64,000 nucleotides of DNA from GCA-2709075 sp964492555 (GCA_964492555.1 CAZBKQ010000009.1:1-64000); one strand, 5' to 3'. Shown: positions 9,225 to 18,063, counted from the stretch's first letter. Notes: generated by a model not told the origin, from the sequence alone. Numbers and translations: made by a program.

Positions 9225-9275
9225 GATCTTATTTTAGCCGATTGCGCGGCTGCGGCATTACGCCAAAATTAGGCG

Positions 9276-10115
9276 ATGCTGTATCAGTTCAACGATCTGA
9301 CGCGACCGTTTCAGTTCCGCAATGCCGATCCGGTGCTGGATGCGGTAAAACTGGCCTTGCGGGGCTGGCGTATTCGAAGATGGCCGGGCATGCCGAATGT
9401 CAGGCCGGCCGCCCGTATTGTGCGGACGCTGCAAGGCTGGGGGATCAGTTCCGACAAACATCCGATCATGGACCCCTGCCCCGATATGGGCGATACGGTG
9501 TGCGATATTCTGGCCGAGTTGGGCCGCCAATATCTGGCCGACCTTGATAGCGTGCTGTTCATGCATTGCGCCGCGTTCCGCATCGGCAGCGGCGTGGTGA
9601 TCGTGCCCAACACTTTTCGCGCGGGTAAATCGGTCCTGACCAGCCACATGGCGATGCGAGGACACAGGGTCTGGTGCGACGATATCGTACCGGTCGATCC
9701 GACATCCCGGACCGCCATCGCCGCCGGATATCTGCCCCGGCTGCGCTTTCCACTGCCAGAAAATTCCGGACGGGAGTTCAGGAAATTCGTGGATGACACA
9801 TTGGTTCTGAAAGGCGAACGATACGGCTATATCGATCCGGGAACGAGCAATGTCGCCCGGTTCGGGGAACGGCTCCCCATCGTCGGGGCCGCGTTGCTCG
9901 ACCGGTCGGAAACGCCGGTGACGCCGAAAATTGAACCGATCACCAAGGGTCTCACCATGCGCTATGCGATTAACCGGAATTTTTCATACCAGCTGCAAGG
10001 CGAGGATATGCTGAGAGCCTTCATCGATGTGCTGGGGGCCGCGCCCTGTTATCGGGTCACTTATGATGCGGCAGAGAACGCGGCGGACATGATCATCGAC
10101 AGGTTCAGTCGCTGA
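9276..10115 (+). CDS. HPr kinase-like P-loop protein inserted between recO and era
   Basis: The 279-residue product has a region at about 95-141 resembling the HprK-type serine kinase fold: F-R-I-G-S-G-V-V-I-V-P, then a degenerate Walker A (N-T-F-R-A-G-K-S, 112-119, with asparagine in place of the first glycine), M-R-G-H-R-V-W-C-D-D-I-V-P, and paired aspartates at 135-136. This spacing matches HprK-related kinases, which also include stand-alone proteins tied to peptide or capsule modification. No PTS, PqqD or RiPP genes are nearby. The N-terminal about 90 residues do not match anything I recognise. Its 3' end overlaps that of era by 11 nt. Substrate unknown. Confidence 0.6.
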   Translation: MLYQFNDLTRPFQFRNADPVLDAVKLALRGWRIRRWPGMPNVRPAARIVRTLQGWGISSDKHPIMDPCPDMGDTVCDILAELGRQYLADLDSVLFMHCAAFRIGSGVVIVPNTFRAGKSVLTSHMAMRGHRVWCDDIVPVDPTSRTAIAAGYLPRLRFPLPENSGREFRKFVDDTLVLKGERYGYIDPGTSNVARFGERLPIVGAALLDRSETPVTPKIEPITKGLTMRYAINRNFSYQLQGEDMLRAFIDVLGAAPCYRVTYDAAENAADMIIDRFSR

Positions 10116-11007
10116 AATCCAGCCCCATTTCGCGGTAGCGTTCCGGATCGTCGCGCCATTTCTCGCGAACCTTCACGAACAGGAACAAATGCACGCGCCG
10201 GTCCAGAAGAGCTTCGAGTTCCTTGCGTGATTCCGCACCAATACGTTTGATCTGCTGCCCGCCCTTGCCGAGAAGAATACCGCGCTGTCCCGGACGGGTG
10301 ACATAGACCACCTGTTCGATGCGGACGCTGCCATCCTTGCGTTCTTCCCACCCTTCCGTTTCCACGGTCAGGGAATAGGGCAATTCCTGATGCAACTGCA
10401 TAAACAGCTTTTCACGGGTGATTTCCGCCGCAAACAGACGGTCGTTCATGTCAGATAGATGATCAGGCGGATAGAGCCACGGCCCCTCCGGGATCGCCGC
10501 CGCCAATGACGACACCAGATCATCGACCCCGTCGCCGGTGAGGGCGGAGATCATGAAAATTTCCGAAAAGACGCCGCTTTCATTCAGCCGTTCGGCCAAA
10601 GCCAAAAGCGCCGTGCGGTCCACCTTGTCGATCTTGTTGAGCGCGAGAACAGCCTTACGGCCCGCCTTTTTCAGTCCCTCGATAATGCGTTGTGCGTCGG
10701 CGTCATCGGGATTGCTGGCATCAACCAGCAAGACAACGATATCAGCATCGGCGGCGCCGCTCCATGCGGCGGCAACCATCGCCCGCTCCAGTCTTCGCTT
10801 TGGGTCGAATATCCCGGGCGTGTCGACAAAGACGATCTGCGCGGCATCCCTGACCAACACGCCAATGACCCGCGCGCGGGTGGTCTGGACCTTGTGCGTG
10901 ACGATGGAAACCTTGGTGCCCATCAGCTGGTTCATCAGGGTCGATTTTCCGGCATTGGGCGCGCCGACCAGCGCGACATAGCCACAGCATTCCACCCGAT
11001 CCGTCAC
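10105..11007 (-). CDS. era: GTPase Era
   Basis: The 300-residue protein has the G1 motif G-A-P-N-A-G-K-S-T-L near residue 16, the switch region V-Q-T-T-R-A-R-V-I-G-V, D-T-P-G-I-F (G3), N-K-I-D (G4) and S-A-L-T-G-D-G (G5). A type II KH domain follows with G-K-G-G-Q-Q-I-K-R-I-G near the C-terminus. Era binds the 3' end of 16S rRNA during 30S maturation. The start overlaps the rnc stop by 4 nt (ATGA), indicating coupled translation in lepB-rnc-era. Confidence 0.96.
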   Translation of the reverse strand: MTDRVECCGYVALVGAPNAGKSTLMNQLMGTKVSIVTHKVQTTRARVIGVLVRDAAQIVFVDTPGIFDPKRRLERAMVAAAWSGAADADIVVLLVDASNPDDADAQRIIEGLKKAGRKAVLALNKIDKVDRTALLALAERLNESGVFSEIFMISALTGDGVDDLVSSLAAAIPEGPWLYPPDHLSDMNDRLFAAEITREKLFMQLHQELPYSLTVETEGWEERKDGSVRIEQVVYVTRPGQRGILLGKGGQQIKRIGAESRKELEALLDRRVHLFLFVKVREKWRDDPERYREMGLDFSD

Positions 11008-11693
11008 GAGCCGCTCCCGATGCGGGAAAGGAGATCGGCCGCGGCATTCTGTTCCGCCAGCCGTTTGGACCCGCCCTTTCCGGCGCCGGTTCCCTGACCG
11101 TCGAGCGAAACCTCAATGGAAAATTCCGGGGCATGATCCGGGCCGGTACATTCCACCACCCGGTAGACAGGCAACGCCATACCGCGCGCCTGAGCCCATT
11201 CCTGCAACGCGGTCTTGGCATCCACAGGCGGCTTCGGCGCCGCATCGATCAGAGGTTGCCACAAGGGTTCGATAACGCCCCGCGCCGCTTCGAGCCCGGC
11301 ATCTCTATAGATCGCGCCGATCAACGCTTCCATCGCGTCGGCCAAAACCGCCGCCTGTTCTCGTGTGCCGCTCTGTGCATCGCCATTCCCCACCCGCAGA
11401 TAATCGCCAAGTTCCAGAAAACCGGCGACACCCGCCAGGCTGTTGCGATCAATGACCGAAGCGAAACGGCGGGCGATGCTGCCTTCGTCTTCATCCGGAA
11501 ATCGGGTCAACAACATATCGGCCACGACCAGCCCAAGGACCCGGTCACCAAGAAATTCCAGCCGTTCGTTCGAACCTTCCGCCCCGTCGGCGAAGCTGGA
11601 ATGGGTCAGCGCCCGGATAAGAAGGTCAGGCCGCGAAAAGCCATGACCGAGCTTCTCGGCGAGGGCTTGAGGCGCGTCGGCACCCAAGCACAC
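11004..11693 (-). CDS. rnc: Ribonuclease III
   Basis: The 229-residue product contains the RNase III signature N-E-R-L-E-F-L-G-D-R-V-L-G with catalytic acidic residues, and a C-terminal double-stranded RNA-binding domain ending in G-S-K-R-L-A-E-Q-N-A-A. It processes rRNA precursors and some mRNAs. The GTG at 11693 overlaps the lepB TAG as TAGTG and gives the usual family length. An upstream ATG at 11756 would add 21 residues and overlap lepB by 64 nt, which I consider less likely. Confidence 0.94.
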   Translation of the reverse strand: MCLGADAPQALAEKLGHGFSRPDLLIRALTHSSFADGAEGSNERLEFLGDRVLGLVVADMLLTRFPDEDEGSIARRFASVIDRNSLAGVAGFLELGDYLRVGNGDAQSGTREQAAVLADAMEALIGAIYRDAGLEAARGVIEPLWQPLIDAAPKPPVDAKTALQEWAQARGMALPVYRVVECTGPDHAPEFSIEVSLDGQGTGAGKGGSKRLAEQNAAADLLSRIGSGS

Positions 11694-12454
11694 TACTCGA
11701 TCACCTGGAAGAAACGCCCGAACCGCATGGCCGGAATCCATTGCCATATTTCCCATAGCTCTGCGCTGCCATCGGTGGAAAAGAACAGGATTTCCGCGCG
11801 TCCCACATAATTCTCAAACGGAACGAATCCGACCCGGTCCGGCCCGTTAATGACACGGCTGTCGGCGGAATTGTCCCGGTTATCGCCCATCATGAAATAA
11901 TGGCCCGGCGGTACGGTATAGACCGGCGTGTTGTCCAGCGGCGACGCATCGCCGAGCTGTTCAAGAATGCGGTATTGACGACCGTTTGGCAGGGTTTCGA
12001 TATATTGAGGCCAACTTTGCCCCGCCCTGACATCGATAAAATTTTCAATCCGCTTGCGCGGCACCAACTTGCCATTGATATGAAGCCGGCCCTGGATAAC
12101 CTGAATCTTATCGCCGGGCAGCCCGATCACTCGCTTGATGTAATCGGTGTCGTTATCGCGTGGCAGCTTGAACACGGCCACATCGCCCCGCTCGGGCTCT
12201 TCTGCCATGATCCGGCCGGAAAAAATCGGCGGGCTGAGCGGCAGGGAATGTTTGCTGTAGCCGTAGGAATATTTCGATACGAACAGGTAGTCCCCGACCA
12301 GAAGGTTAGGAATCATCGACCCGGAGGGGATGTTAAAAGGTTCAAACGCCACGCTGCGAATCAAGAGCGCGATCAGAACCGCATAGACAATGGTTTTGAC
12401 GGTATCCCACAAACCGCCTTCCTTCTTATCGATATCTTCTAAGGGATCCGCCAT
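11693..12454 (-). CDS. lepB: Signal peptidase I
   Basis: The 253-residue protein has an N-terminal membrane helix (V-K-T-I-V-Y-A-V-L-I-A-L-L-I). The catalytic serine lies in P-S-G-S-M-I-P-N-L-L, the general base lysine in D-Y-I-K-R-V-I-G-L-P-G-D, and the conserved M-M-G-D-N-R-D-N-S-A-D-S-R box follows. It removes signal peptides from Sec and Tat substrates at the periplasmic face. It heads a lepB-rnc-era group with overlapping genes. A plausible promoter lies between acpS and lepB. Confidence 0.95.
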   Translation of the reverse strand: MADPLEDIDKKEGGLWDTVKTIVYAVLIALLIRSVAFEPFNIPSGSMIPNLLVGDYLFVSKYSYGYSKHSLPLSPPIFSGRIMAEEPERGDVAVFKLPRDNDTDYIKRVIGLPGDKIQVIQGRLHINGKLVPRKRIENFIDVRAGQSWPQYIETLPNGRQYRILEQLGDASPLDNTPVYTVPPGHYFMMGDNRDNSADSRVINGPDRVGFVPFENYVGRAEILFFSTDGSAELWEIWQWIPAMRFGRFFQVIE

Positions 12455-12511
12455 ATCGAATACTCATAAGCCTTTGAAATACAATAAAACCAGCGGTCTT
12501 AACCGGCCGCG

Positions 12512-12540
12512 ATCAAGCCAGCGGGACGGCATGCTGTCAA
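12512..12540 (-). promoter_or_regulatory. Putative sigma-70 promoter for lepB-rnc-era
   Basis: On the minus strand a perfect TTGACA (12535-12540) is followed after exactly 17 nt by CTTGAT (12512-12517), a weak -10 with 3 of 6 consensus matches. It lies in the gap between the acpS stop and the lepB start, about 60 nt upstream of the lepB ATG. The -35 and spacing are good, but the -10 is poor and it has no experimental support. Confidence 0.4.
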
Positions 12541-12550
12541 GCGCCTATCC

Positions 12551-12964
12551 CTAAGCATCTTCACCGGTGCCCGGCACAGCAGAAATAATGACGACGGCTT
12601 CGGCGATCGGCGGTTCATCGGTCAGGGTGATATCGATCTGCGCCCGCATCCCGTCGGGGGTAATTTCTGCAAGCCGTTTTGCCGCGCCGCCGGTAAGCTT
12701 CATGGTGGGTTTGCCGCCCGGCAGATTGATCACCCCCATATCGCGCCAGAAAACGCCCTTGCGAAACCCGGTGCCGAGCGCCTTGGAACAGGCTTCCTTG
12801 GCGGCAAAGCGTTTTGCATAGCTTTCCACCCGGTTGGCGCGGCGTTCCGATTTTTCCTGTTCGACAGCAGTGAAAATACGGTTGATGAAGCGGTCGCCAT
12901 ACCGCCCCAGCGTGCGTTCGATCCTGTCGATATTGATCAGGTCATTGCCGATACCGATGATCAC
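12551..12964 (-). CDS. acpS: Holo-[acyl-carrier-protein] synthase
   Basis: The 137-residue protein begins I-I-G-I-G-N-D-L-I-N-I-D-R-I and has the second metal and CoA-binding motif F-A-A-K-E-A-C-S-K-A-L-G-T-G. These are the two signatures of AcpS, which transfers phosphopantetheine from CoA to acyl carrier protein. The GTG at 12964, four nucleotides after the pdxJ stop, places the protein start directly before the IIGIG motif, as in known AcpS. An ATG at 12991 would add nine residues and overlap pdxJ. The pdxJ-acpS pairing is common. Confidence 0.94.
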   Translation of the reverse strand: MIIGIGNDLINIDRIERTLGRYGDRFINRIFTAVEQEKSERRANRVESYAKRFAAKEACSKALGTGFRKGVFWRDMGVINLPGGKPTMKLTGGAAKRLAEITPDGMRAQIDITLTDEPPIAEAVVIISAVPGTGEDA

Positions 12965-12968
12965 AATC

Positions 12969-13733
12969 TCAGGCGCTCCGTTGCCCGGCACCGCTTGCCC
13001 GCGCCTGATCCATCAGCGTCCGCATGCGCTTGATCGCACCGTCGAGCCCGCCGAATATCGCCTCGCCAATCAGGAAATGGCCGATATTGAGCTCCCTGAT
13101 GCCGGCGATGGCGGCAACCGGCATCACCGTATCGAACCCCAGCCCGTGCCCGGCATGACATTCGGTGCCGATAGACTCCGCATGCGCGGCGGCCTCGACA
13201 ATCCGGACCAGTTCAGCCTCCCGCGCTTCGGAACCGGCGGCGGCATGGCAATACCGTCCGGTATGCAGCTCTATCACCGGCGCGCCGACTTCGCTCGATG
13301 CATCGATCTGGCGCAAATCGGGTTCAATAAACATCGACACTCGAATACCAGCTTCGGTCATCTGCCCCACATAATCGGCGAGCGCCGCCTTGTTTCCGGC
13401 GACATCCAGCCCGCCCTCCGTCGTCTGTTCTTCCCTCTTCTCGGGAACTATGCAGGCGGCGTGCGGCCTGTGCCGAAGGGCCATCCCAAGCATTTCCGGC
13501 GTCGCCGCCATCTCCAGATTCAGGGGCAGGCCGATTTCGGATGACAGACGATGTATGTCCGCGTCCCGGATATGCCGCCGGTCTTCGCGGAGATGCGCGG
13601 TGATTCCGTCGGCGCCAGCTTCGCGCGCCGCATGCGCCGCGCGCACCGGGTCGGGATGATCGCCACCCCGCGCGTTTCGGATGGTGGCGACATGGTCGAT
13701 ATTGACCCCTAGCCGCAGATAGGTGTCGTCCAT
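12969..13733 (-). CDS. pdxJ: Pyridoxine 5'-phosphate synthase
   Basis: The 254-residue TIM barrel shows L-G-V-N-I-D-H-V-A-T-I-R-N-A-R at the start, D-G-I-T-A-H-L-R-E-D-R-R-H-I, and later E-L-H-T-G-R-Y and H-A-G-H-G-L. These are the substrate-binding loops of PdxJ, which condenses 1-deoxyxylulose 5-phosphate with 3-amino-2-oxopropyl phosphate in vitamin B6 synthesis. I chose the ATG at 13733, immediately before the first strand. A longer frame to 13799 would run into the amidohydrolase gene. Confidence 0.95.
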   Translation of the reverse strand: MDDTYLRLGVNIDHVATIRNARGGDHPDPVRAAHAAREAGADGITAHLREDRRHIRDADIHRLSSEIGLPLNLEMAATPEMLGMALRHRPHAACIVPEKREEQTTEGGLDVAGNKAALADYVGQMTEAGIRVSMFIEPDLRQIDASSEVGAPVIELHTGRYCHAAAGSEAREAELVRIVEAAAHAESIGTECHAGHGLGFDTVMPVAAIAGIRELNIGHFLIGEAIFGGLDGAIKRMRTLMDQARASGAGQRSA

Positions 13734-13747
13734 TTGCCTTTTTCCGT

Positions 13748-14800
13748 TCAGTTCAGACCGTAGAGCGCGGCCGCGTTGGCCTCTAGTATCTTCTCGCACA
13801 CCACGGAGTTGATCCGGTTATCATCGCGCAGCTTGTGCACGGCGAGGACCTCGCTCGACGGATCATGGTGGCCGTAATCAGTACCGATCACCAGATTATC
13901 TTCTCCCGCATGTTCCAGCACATAAGGCAGGTCATCGGTGTTTTCACAGGCGACAAATATGTTGTTGTCCTTGAGCGGGTTTTCAAACCAGTCCCACCGG
14001 TTGCGGCGGAAACGGTCTTCCAGATCGCACAGTACGTAGGGCACCCATTGGGCGCTGATTTCCACGAAACCCCAACGCAATTTCGGAAACATCTGTGGCA
14101 AGCGTTTCTCGATCACCGTATGGCAGGCGCCGACCGTCGCCAGCTTGAATTTGGTAAAGGTGGTATCGGTTTCGAACATGTCATGATGGCGAATACTGCC
14201 ATTGCCGGAATGGTAACAAATCGGCAAGTCCAGCTCTTCCGCCATTTCATAGAGCGGATAAAAATACGGGTCGCCGATTGCCCGGTCCCCCTCCAGCCCG
14301 CGCATAAATACGCCGCACGCGCCGTTTTCCTTGCCGAATTCCAGCTCATCCCGGACCCGATCCATGGTCTGGACCGGCGGCATGACGACCCAGCGCATGC
14401 GGTCCTCACCCTGTTTGCAAATATCCGCGACCCAGCGGTTATAGGCCTTGATCAGCGCGTAATCCGCCTCGACATCGGCGGTGATCGGCCGGAGATAAAG
14501 CGTCGGATATAAAACCTGAATATCGATGCCGAGTTCATCCATATGTTTCAGGCGGCCGGGAATGTCCTCCATCTCGCGGATTTGCCGGGTCATCTCATTG
14601 CCCACATTCCGGTCCTTTCCGAAGGTCCGCGGACCAATCATCCAGTAATTTTTCTGAACATTGACGCCGTCATTCGCCTTGACCTCGTTACCGAAACCCT
14701 GACTCACGATCATCGGTTTGTATTTCGCGTCGTCCCCAGTCAGATATTCCCAGGTCGCCGGCGTTTCCAACACATGCGCGTCCGCGTCGATTACAGCCAT
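13748..14800 (-). CDS. Amidohydrolase family 2 protein (ACMSD-like)
   Basis: The 350-residue protein opens with D-A-D-A-H, the first metal-binding motif of the amidohydrolase-2 group. It also has I-C-Y-H-S-G-N-G with the histidine ligand and V-I-G-T-D-Y-G-H-H-D with the catalytic aspartate near the C-terminus. Relatives decarboxylate or hydrolyse aromatic-ring-cleavage products, but the substrate here is unknown. The start at 14800 is set by GGGAGGAAAAAA just upstream. It lies 14 nt from pdxJ, inside the otherwise standard rsh-pdxJ-acpS cluster, so it is an insertion. It could be co-transcribed with pdxJ. Confidence 0.8.
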   Translation of the reverse strand: MAVIDADAHVLETPATWEYLTGDDAKYKPMIVSQGFGNEVKANDGVNVQKNYWMIGPRTFGKDRNVGNEMTRQIREMEDIPGRLKHMDELGIDIQVLYPTLYLRPITADVEADYALIKAYNRWVADICKQGEDRMRWVVMPPVQTMDRVRDELEFGKENGACGVFMRGLEGDRAIGDPYFYPLYEMAEELDLPICYHSGNGSIRHHDMFETDTTFTKFKLATVGACHTVIEKRLPQMFPKLRWGFVEISAQWVPYVLCDLEDRFRRNRWDWFENPLKDNNIFVACENTDDLPYVLEHAGEDNLVIGTDYGHHDPSSEVLAVHKLRDDNRINSVVCEKILEANAAALYGLN

Positions 14801-14822
14801 TTTTTTCCTCCCTGTATTGCTG

Positions 14823-16973
14823 TTACGCGTCCGCCCGCTCAACCGTGCTGACCACGGACAGCCCGCGCAATGCCGCGATAATCTCGTTCAGATGCCGAGT
14901 ATCCCTGACTTCGATGTCGAGCGCCATCTCAAACAGGTCAGGATCCCGGTTCGTTATTTTAAGATTGATGATATTGCCCTCATTGTTTGCGACACCCGCC
15001 GCCAGTTCGGCCAGCGTTCCCCGCTGGTTCTCGACATTGAGCCGCAACCGTCCGACATGGACATGCTTCTCGGCGGAAGGCAAATCCCATGACACATCAA
15101 CCCAGCGTTCGGGCATATCGTAGAAACTTTCCAGCGTGACGCAGTCGATCGTATGGATCGCGACGCCCTTGCCAGGTGTCTGGATTCCGACGACCCGGTC
15201 GCCCGGCAGCGGGTGGCAACAACTCGCATAATGGACCGCGACACCGGCAGTCAGGCCACGTAACGGGATGGCATAGCTCTGCCCGTTCTGTTCCCCTCCC
15301 TCAGTTTCGTGTCCGTCGTCTCCCTTATCCGCCTCCACGCCGTCAGAAGCCCCGAACAGGATCGTCATCACCGCCTCGGCGTTGCGATGGCCTTCTCCGA
15401 CCTCGAAATAAAGCTGATCGATATTGGACAGATCCATTCGCGGCAACACATCCGTCAGAATTGCCTCGGAGAAGTCAAATCCGCGTGCGGCGAATGCCTT
15501 TTCCAATATCGCCGTGCCAAGCTTGATACATTCGTTCCGGCGCTGACTGCGGACAAAGCCCCGGATGCGGGAGCGGGCCTTACCGGTAACGACATAGTGT
15601 TCCCATTCCGGTTCCGGCGTTCCGGGTTGCGAGGTAATGATTTCCACCTGATCACCATTTCGGAGCTTGGTCCGCAAGGGAACGATCCGCCCGTTGATTT
15701 TCGCACTGACGCAACCGTCGCCGACCTCGGAATGGACCTCATAGGCGAAATCGACAGGTGTCGCCCCTTGCGGCAAAGCGATCAGTTCTCCCTTTGGGGT
15801 AAAACAGAACACCCGGTCCTTATAGAGGTCGAGGCGCGTGCGCTCGAAAAACTCTTCCTGATCGGCGGCGTCATCCAGAATTTCGAGCAATTCCTTGACC
15901 CAGCCATACTCCACGGTCTCGATGGGGTCGGCACCTTGCTTGTAGCGCCAATGGGCTGCGACGCCGAATTCGGCGACGTCGTGCATTTCCTGGGTCCGGA
16001 ACTGGATTTCAATCCGGTGGCGCAGCGGGCCGATGATCCCGGTGTGGATCGAACGATAGCCGTTGCGTTTAGGCGTTGAGATATAATCCTTGAAGCGACC
16101 GGGCACGCAGCGATAGGCGTTATGAATGACGCCCAGCGCGCGGTAACAATCCTCCACGCTATCGACCACAATGCGAAACGCCATAATATCGGAAAGACGT
16201 CCGAATTCGACGTTCTTCTGCTGCATCTTGCGCCAGATCGAATAGGGGCTCTTTTCCCGGCCCGATACCATGGCGGGCAGACCGGCTTCCTGAAGAACAG
16301 CTGTCAGTTCATTGCCGATCTGGGCAACGATATCCTGCTCGACGGCTTCTTCACGCAGAAAATTCAGACGCGCGACGATGGTAGCGCGCGCATCCGTGTG
16401 CAGTTCCGCAAAGGCCAGATCCTCCAGATTGTCCTTTAGCGCATGCATTCCGATCCGTTCGGCCAGCGGCGCGAAGATTTCCAGCGTCTCACGCGCGATA
16501 CGCGCCCGTTTTTCGGGGCTCTTGATATGGCGCAAGGTCTGCATGTTGTGCTGACGGTCCGCCAGCTTGACCAGCAACACGCGGATATCGCGCGAGGTCG
16601 CCAGAAGCAGCTTTCGGAAATTCTCGACCTGCCGCTTGTCGTCGGACTGAAGCTCCAGCTTGGAGAGTTTGGTCACGCCATCGACAAGAGCCGCGACGGA
16701 TTCTCCGAAAAGGGATTCGATTTCCTCGATCGTCGCAACCGTATCTTCGACGGTATCGTGAAGAAGACCGGTAACGATCGTGTCGCTGTCGAGCTTAAGG
16801 TCGCTGAGAATTCCGGCGACCTCGACGGGATGGGAAAAATAGGGATCGCCCGACGCACGCTTTTGCGAACCGTGCGCCATCATGGAAAAGACGTAGGCGC
16901 GGTTCAGCGCCTCTTCATTCGCGTCCGCATCATAGGCCCGGACCCGGTTTACAAGTTCATATTGGCGCAGCAT
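14823..16973 (-). CDS. rsh: Bifunctional (p)ppGpp synthetase/hydrolase
   Basis: The 716-residue protein has the full Rel/Spo architecture. The N-terminal HD hydrolase domain shows F-S-H-P-V-E-V-A and L-L-H-D-T-V-E-D-T. The synthetase domain shows S-G-R-E-K-S-P-Y-S-I-W-R-K-M and G-Y-R-S-I-H-T. A TGS domain (T-P-K-G-E-L-I-A-L-P-Q-G-A-T-P-V-D-F-A-Y) and a C-terminal ACT domain follow. Most alphaproteobacteria carry a single such enzyme that sets (p)ppGpp for the stringent response. Conserved motifs in both domains suggest both activities. It lies downstream of rpoZ, the classical arrangement. Confidence 0.95.
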   Translation of the reverse strand: MLRQYELVNRVRAYDADANEEALNRAYVFSMMAHGSQKRASGDPYFSHPVEVAGILSDLKLDSDTIVTGLLHDTVEDTVATIEEIESLFGESVAALVDGVTKLSKLELQSDDKRQVENFRKLLLATSRDIRVLLVKLADRQHNMQTLRHIKSPEKRARIARETLEIFAPLAERIGMHALKDNLEDLAFAELHTDARATIVARLNFLREEAVEQDIVAQIGNELTAVLQEAGLPAMVSGREKSPYSIWRKMQQKNVEFGRLSDIMAFRIVVDSVEDCYRALGVIHNAYRCVPGRFKDYISTPKRNGYRSIHTGIIGPLRHRIEIQFRTQEMHDVAEFGVAAHWRYKQGADPIETVEYGWVKELLEILDDAADQEEFFERTRLDLYKDRVFCFTPKGELIALPQGATPVDFAYEVHSEVGDGCVSAKINGRIVPLRTKLRNGDQVEIITSQPGTPEPEWEHYVVTGKARSRIRGFVRSQRRNECIKLGTAILEKAFAARGFDFSEAILTDVLPRMDLSNIDQLYFEVGEGHRNAEAVMTILFGASDGVEADKGDDGHETEGGEQNGQSYAIPLRGLTAGVAVHYASCCHPLPGDRVVGIQTPGKGVAIHTIDCVTLESFYDMPERWVDVSWDLPSAEKHVHVGRLRLNVENQRGTLAELAAGVANNEGNIINLKITNRDPDLFEMALDIEVRDTRHLNEIIAALRGLSVVSTVERADA

Positions 16974-17029
16974 GCCGCCTCCCGCTGGTCAGCAGGGCGG
17001 TTGCCGGACGGGCGGTGCGAGGACCCGTC

Positions 17030-17449
17030 CTATTCCTGCTCCTTGTTGTCATCCGCGGACTCGGTCGGCGTGGCGTCTTCGGACTGTTCCGGTGCCGCCT
17101 GGGTATCGGCAAGCGTGGCATCGATACCGGCGGCCTCGATCATCGCCTCAATTTCGGCGGTCGCGGCCATTTCCGCTTCCAGCGCCTCGATATCGTCCTC
17201 ATCCTCTTCGGCGTCCTCGCGCTCGATATGGCGCTGCATGCCGCGGATGATTTCTTCCTGAAGCTCGTCGTTCTCAACCTTTTCCTCGGCAATTTCACGC
17301 AAGGCGATGACGGGATTTTTATCGTTGTCCTTCTCGACCTGCATCTCGGCGCCGACCGACAGGTCTCGCGCACGCTGGGCGGCAAGAAGCACCAGTTCAA
17401 ACCGGTTTGGTACCTTTTCAACACAATCTTCGACTGTCACGCGGGCCAT
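17030..17449 (-). CDS. rpoZ: RNA polymerase omega subunit with extended acidic tail
   Basis: The 139-residue protein begins M-A-R-V-T-V-E-D-C and has N-R-F-E-L-V-L-L-A-A-Q-R-A-R-D-L, the omega signature, plus P-V-I-A-L-R-E-I-A near residue 50. Omega stabilises the beta-prime subunit. Most family members are about 80-130 residues. Here residues from about 75 onward form a strongly acidic tail rich in glutamate and aspartate. It is immediately upstream of rsh, and a good candidate promoter lies about 40-70 nt upstream. Confidence 0.93.
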   Translation of the reverse strand: MARVTVEDCVEKVPNRFELVLLAAQRARDLSVGAEMQVEKDNDKNPVIALREIAEEKVENDELQEEIIRGMQRHIEREDAEEDEDDIEALEAEMAATAEIEAMIEAAGIDATLADTQAAPEQSEDATPTESADDNKEQE

Positions 17450-17489
17450 GCGTCACGCTCCTTCTGCACGAAATTTCCAGATTGCCGGG

Positions 17490-17519
17490 AATATAGGGGA
17501 AACCTCCCCCGAAAAGCAA
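17490..17519 (-). promoter_or_regulatory. Putative sigma-70 promoter for rpoZ-rsh
   Basis: On the minus strand TTGCTT (17514-17519, 3 of 6 consensus) is followed after 18 nt by TATATT (17490-17495, 5 of 6). The start of transcription would fall about 33 nt upstream of the rpoZ ATG, leaving room for a short leader. It is a sequence-based suggestion only. Confidence 0.42.
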
Positions 17520-17565
17520 GATATGTAAGTGGTTTATATCGCTTTTTGCCGAATTCAAGCGAATA

Positions 17566-18063
17566 TCAACCGGACATCCGGCGGCATTCCTGATCGGGCG
17601 GCAAACCGGACAACAATTCATGGAGCCCGGCCCCTGTTTTCGGGTGACGCCAATCCGGTGCGATATCCCTTAGCGGCATCAGGACAAATGCCCTCTCTGA
17701 CATTCTCGGATGCGGCAAGACCGGACGCTGATCAGGCCCGGAAACGATATTCCCGTACGCGATCAGGTCGAGATCCAGGACTCGCGGCGCGTTCCGGTCG
17801 CCCCGAACCCTTCCGAAACGGTCTTCTATCTCATGCATGAATTCCAGCAAATCCAAGGCGGAAAGCCCGGTCTCAAGAGATAATACAGTGTTTACGAACC
17901 AGGGGTCGGCGGACACCGGGACCGGGCTGCTCTCGTAAAGCGGCGCACAGGCGAGAACGGACGTATTCGTACCGTCGAGCGCCCGAATTGCCGCCCTTAC
18001 CGTCTCTTTGGGCGCACCAAATTCAGGATGCGGCAAATTGGCGCCGAGCCCTATGAATATCAT
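17566..18063 (-). CDS. folK: 2-amino-4-hydroxy-6-hydroxymethyldihydropteridine pyrophosphokinase
   Basis: The 165-residue protein has the HPPK features: I-F-I-G-L-G-A-N-L at the start, S-S-P-V-P, W-F-V-N-T-V near residue 55, R-F-G-R-V-R-G-D-R-N-A-P-R-V-L-D-L-D-L-I-A-Y, and P-H-P-R-M-S-E-R-A-F-V-L. It transfers pyrophosphate from ATP to the pterin in folate synthesis. It lies upstream of rpoZ on the same strand, separated by 116 nt, and is divergent from the NYN-domain gene. Confidence 0.95.
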   Translation of the reverse strand: MIFIGLGANLPHPEFGAPKETVRAAIRALDGTNTSVLACAPLYESSPVPVSADPWFVNTVLSLETGLSALDLLEFMHEIEDRFGRVRGDRNAPRVLDLDLIAYGNIVSGPDQRPVLPHPRMSERAFVLMPLRDIAPDWRHPKTGAGLHELLSGLPPDQECRRMSG

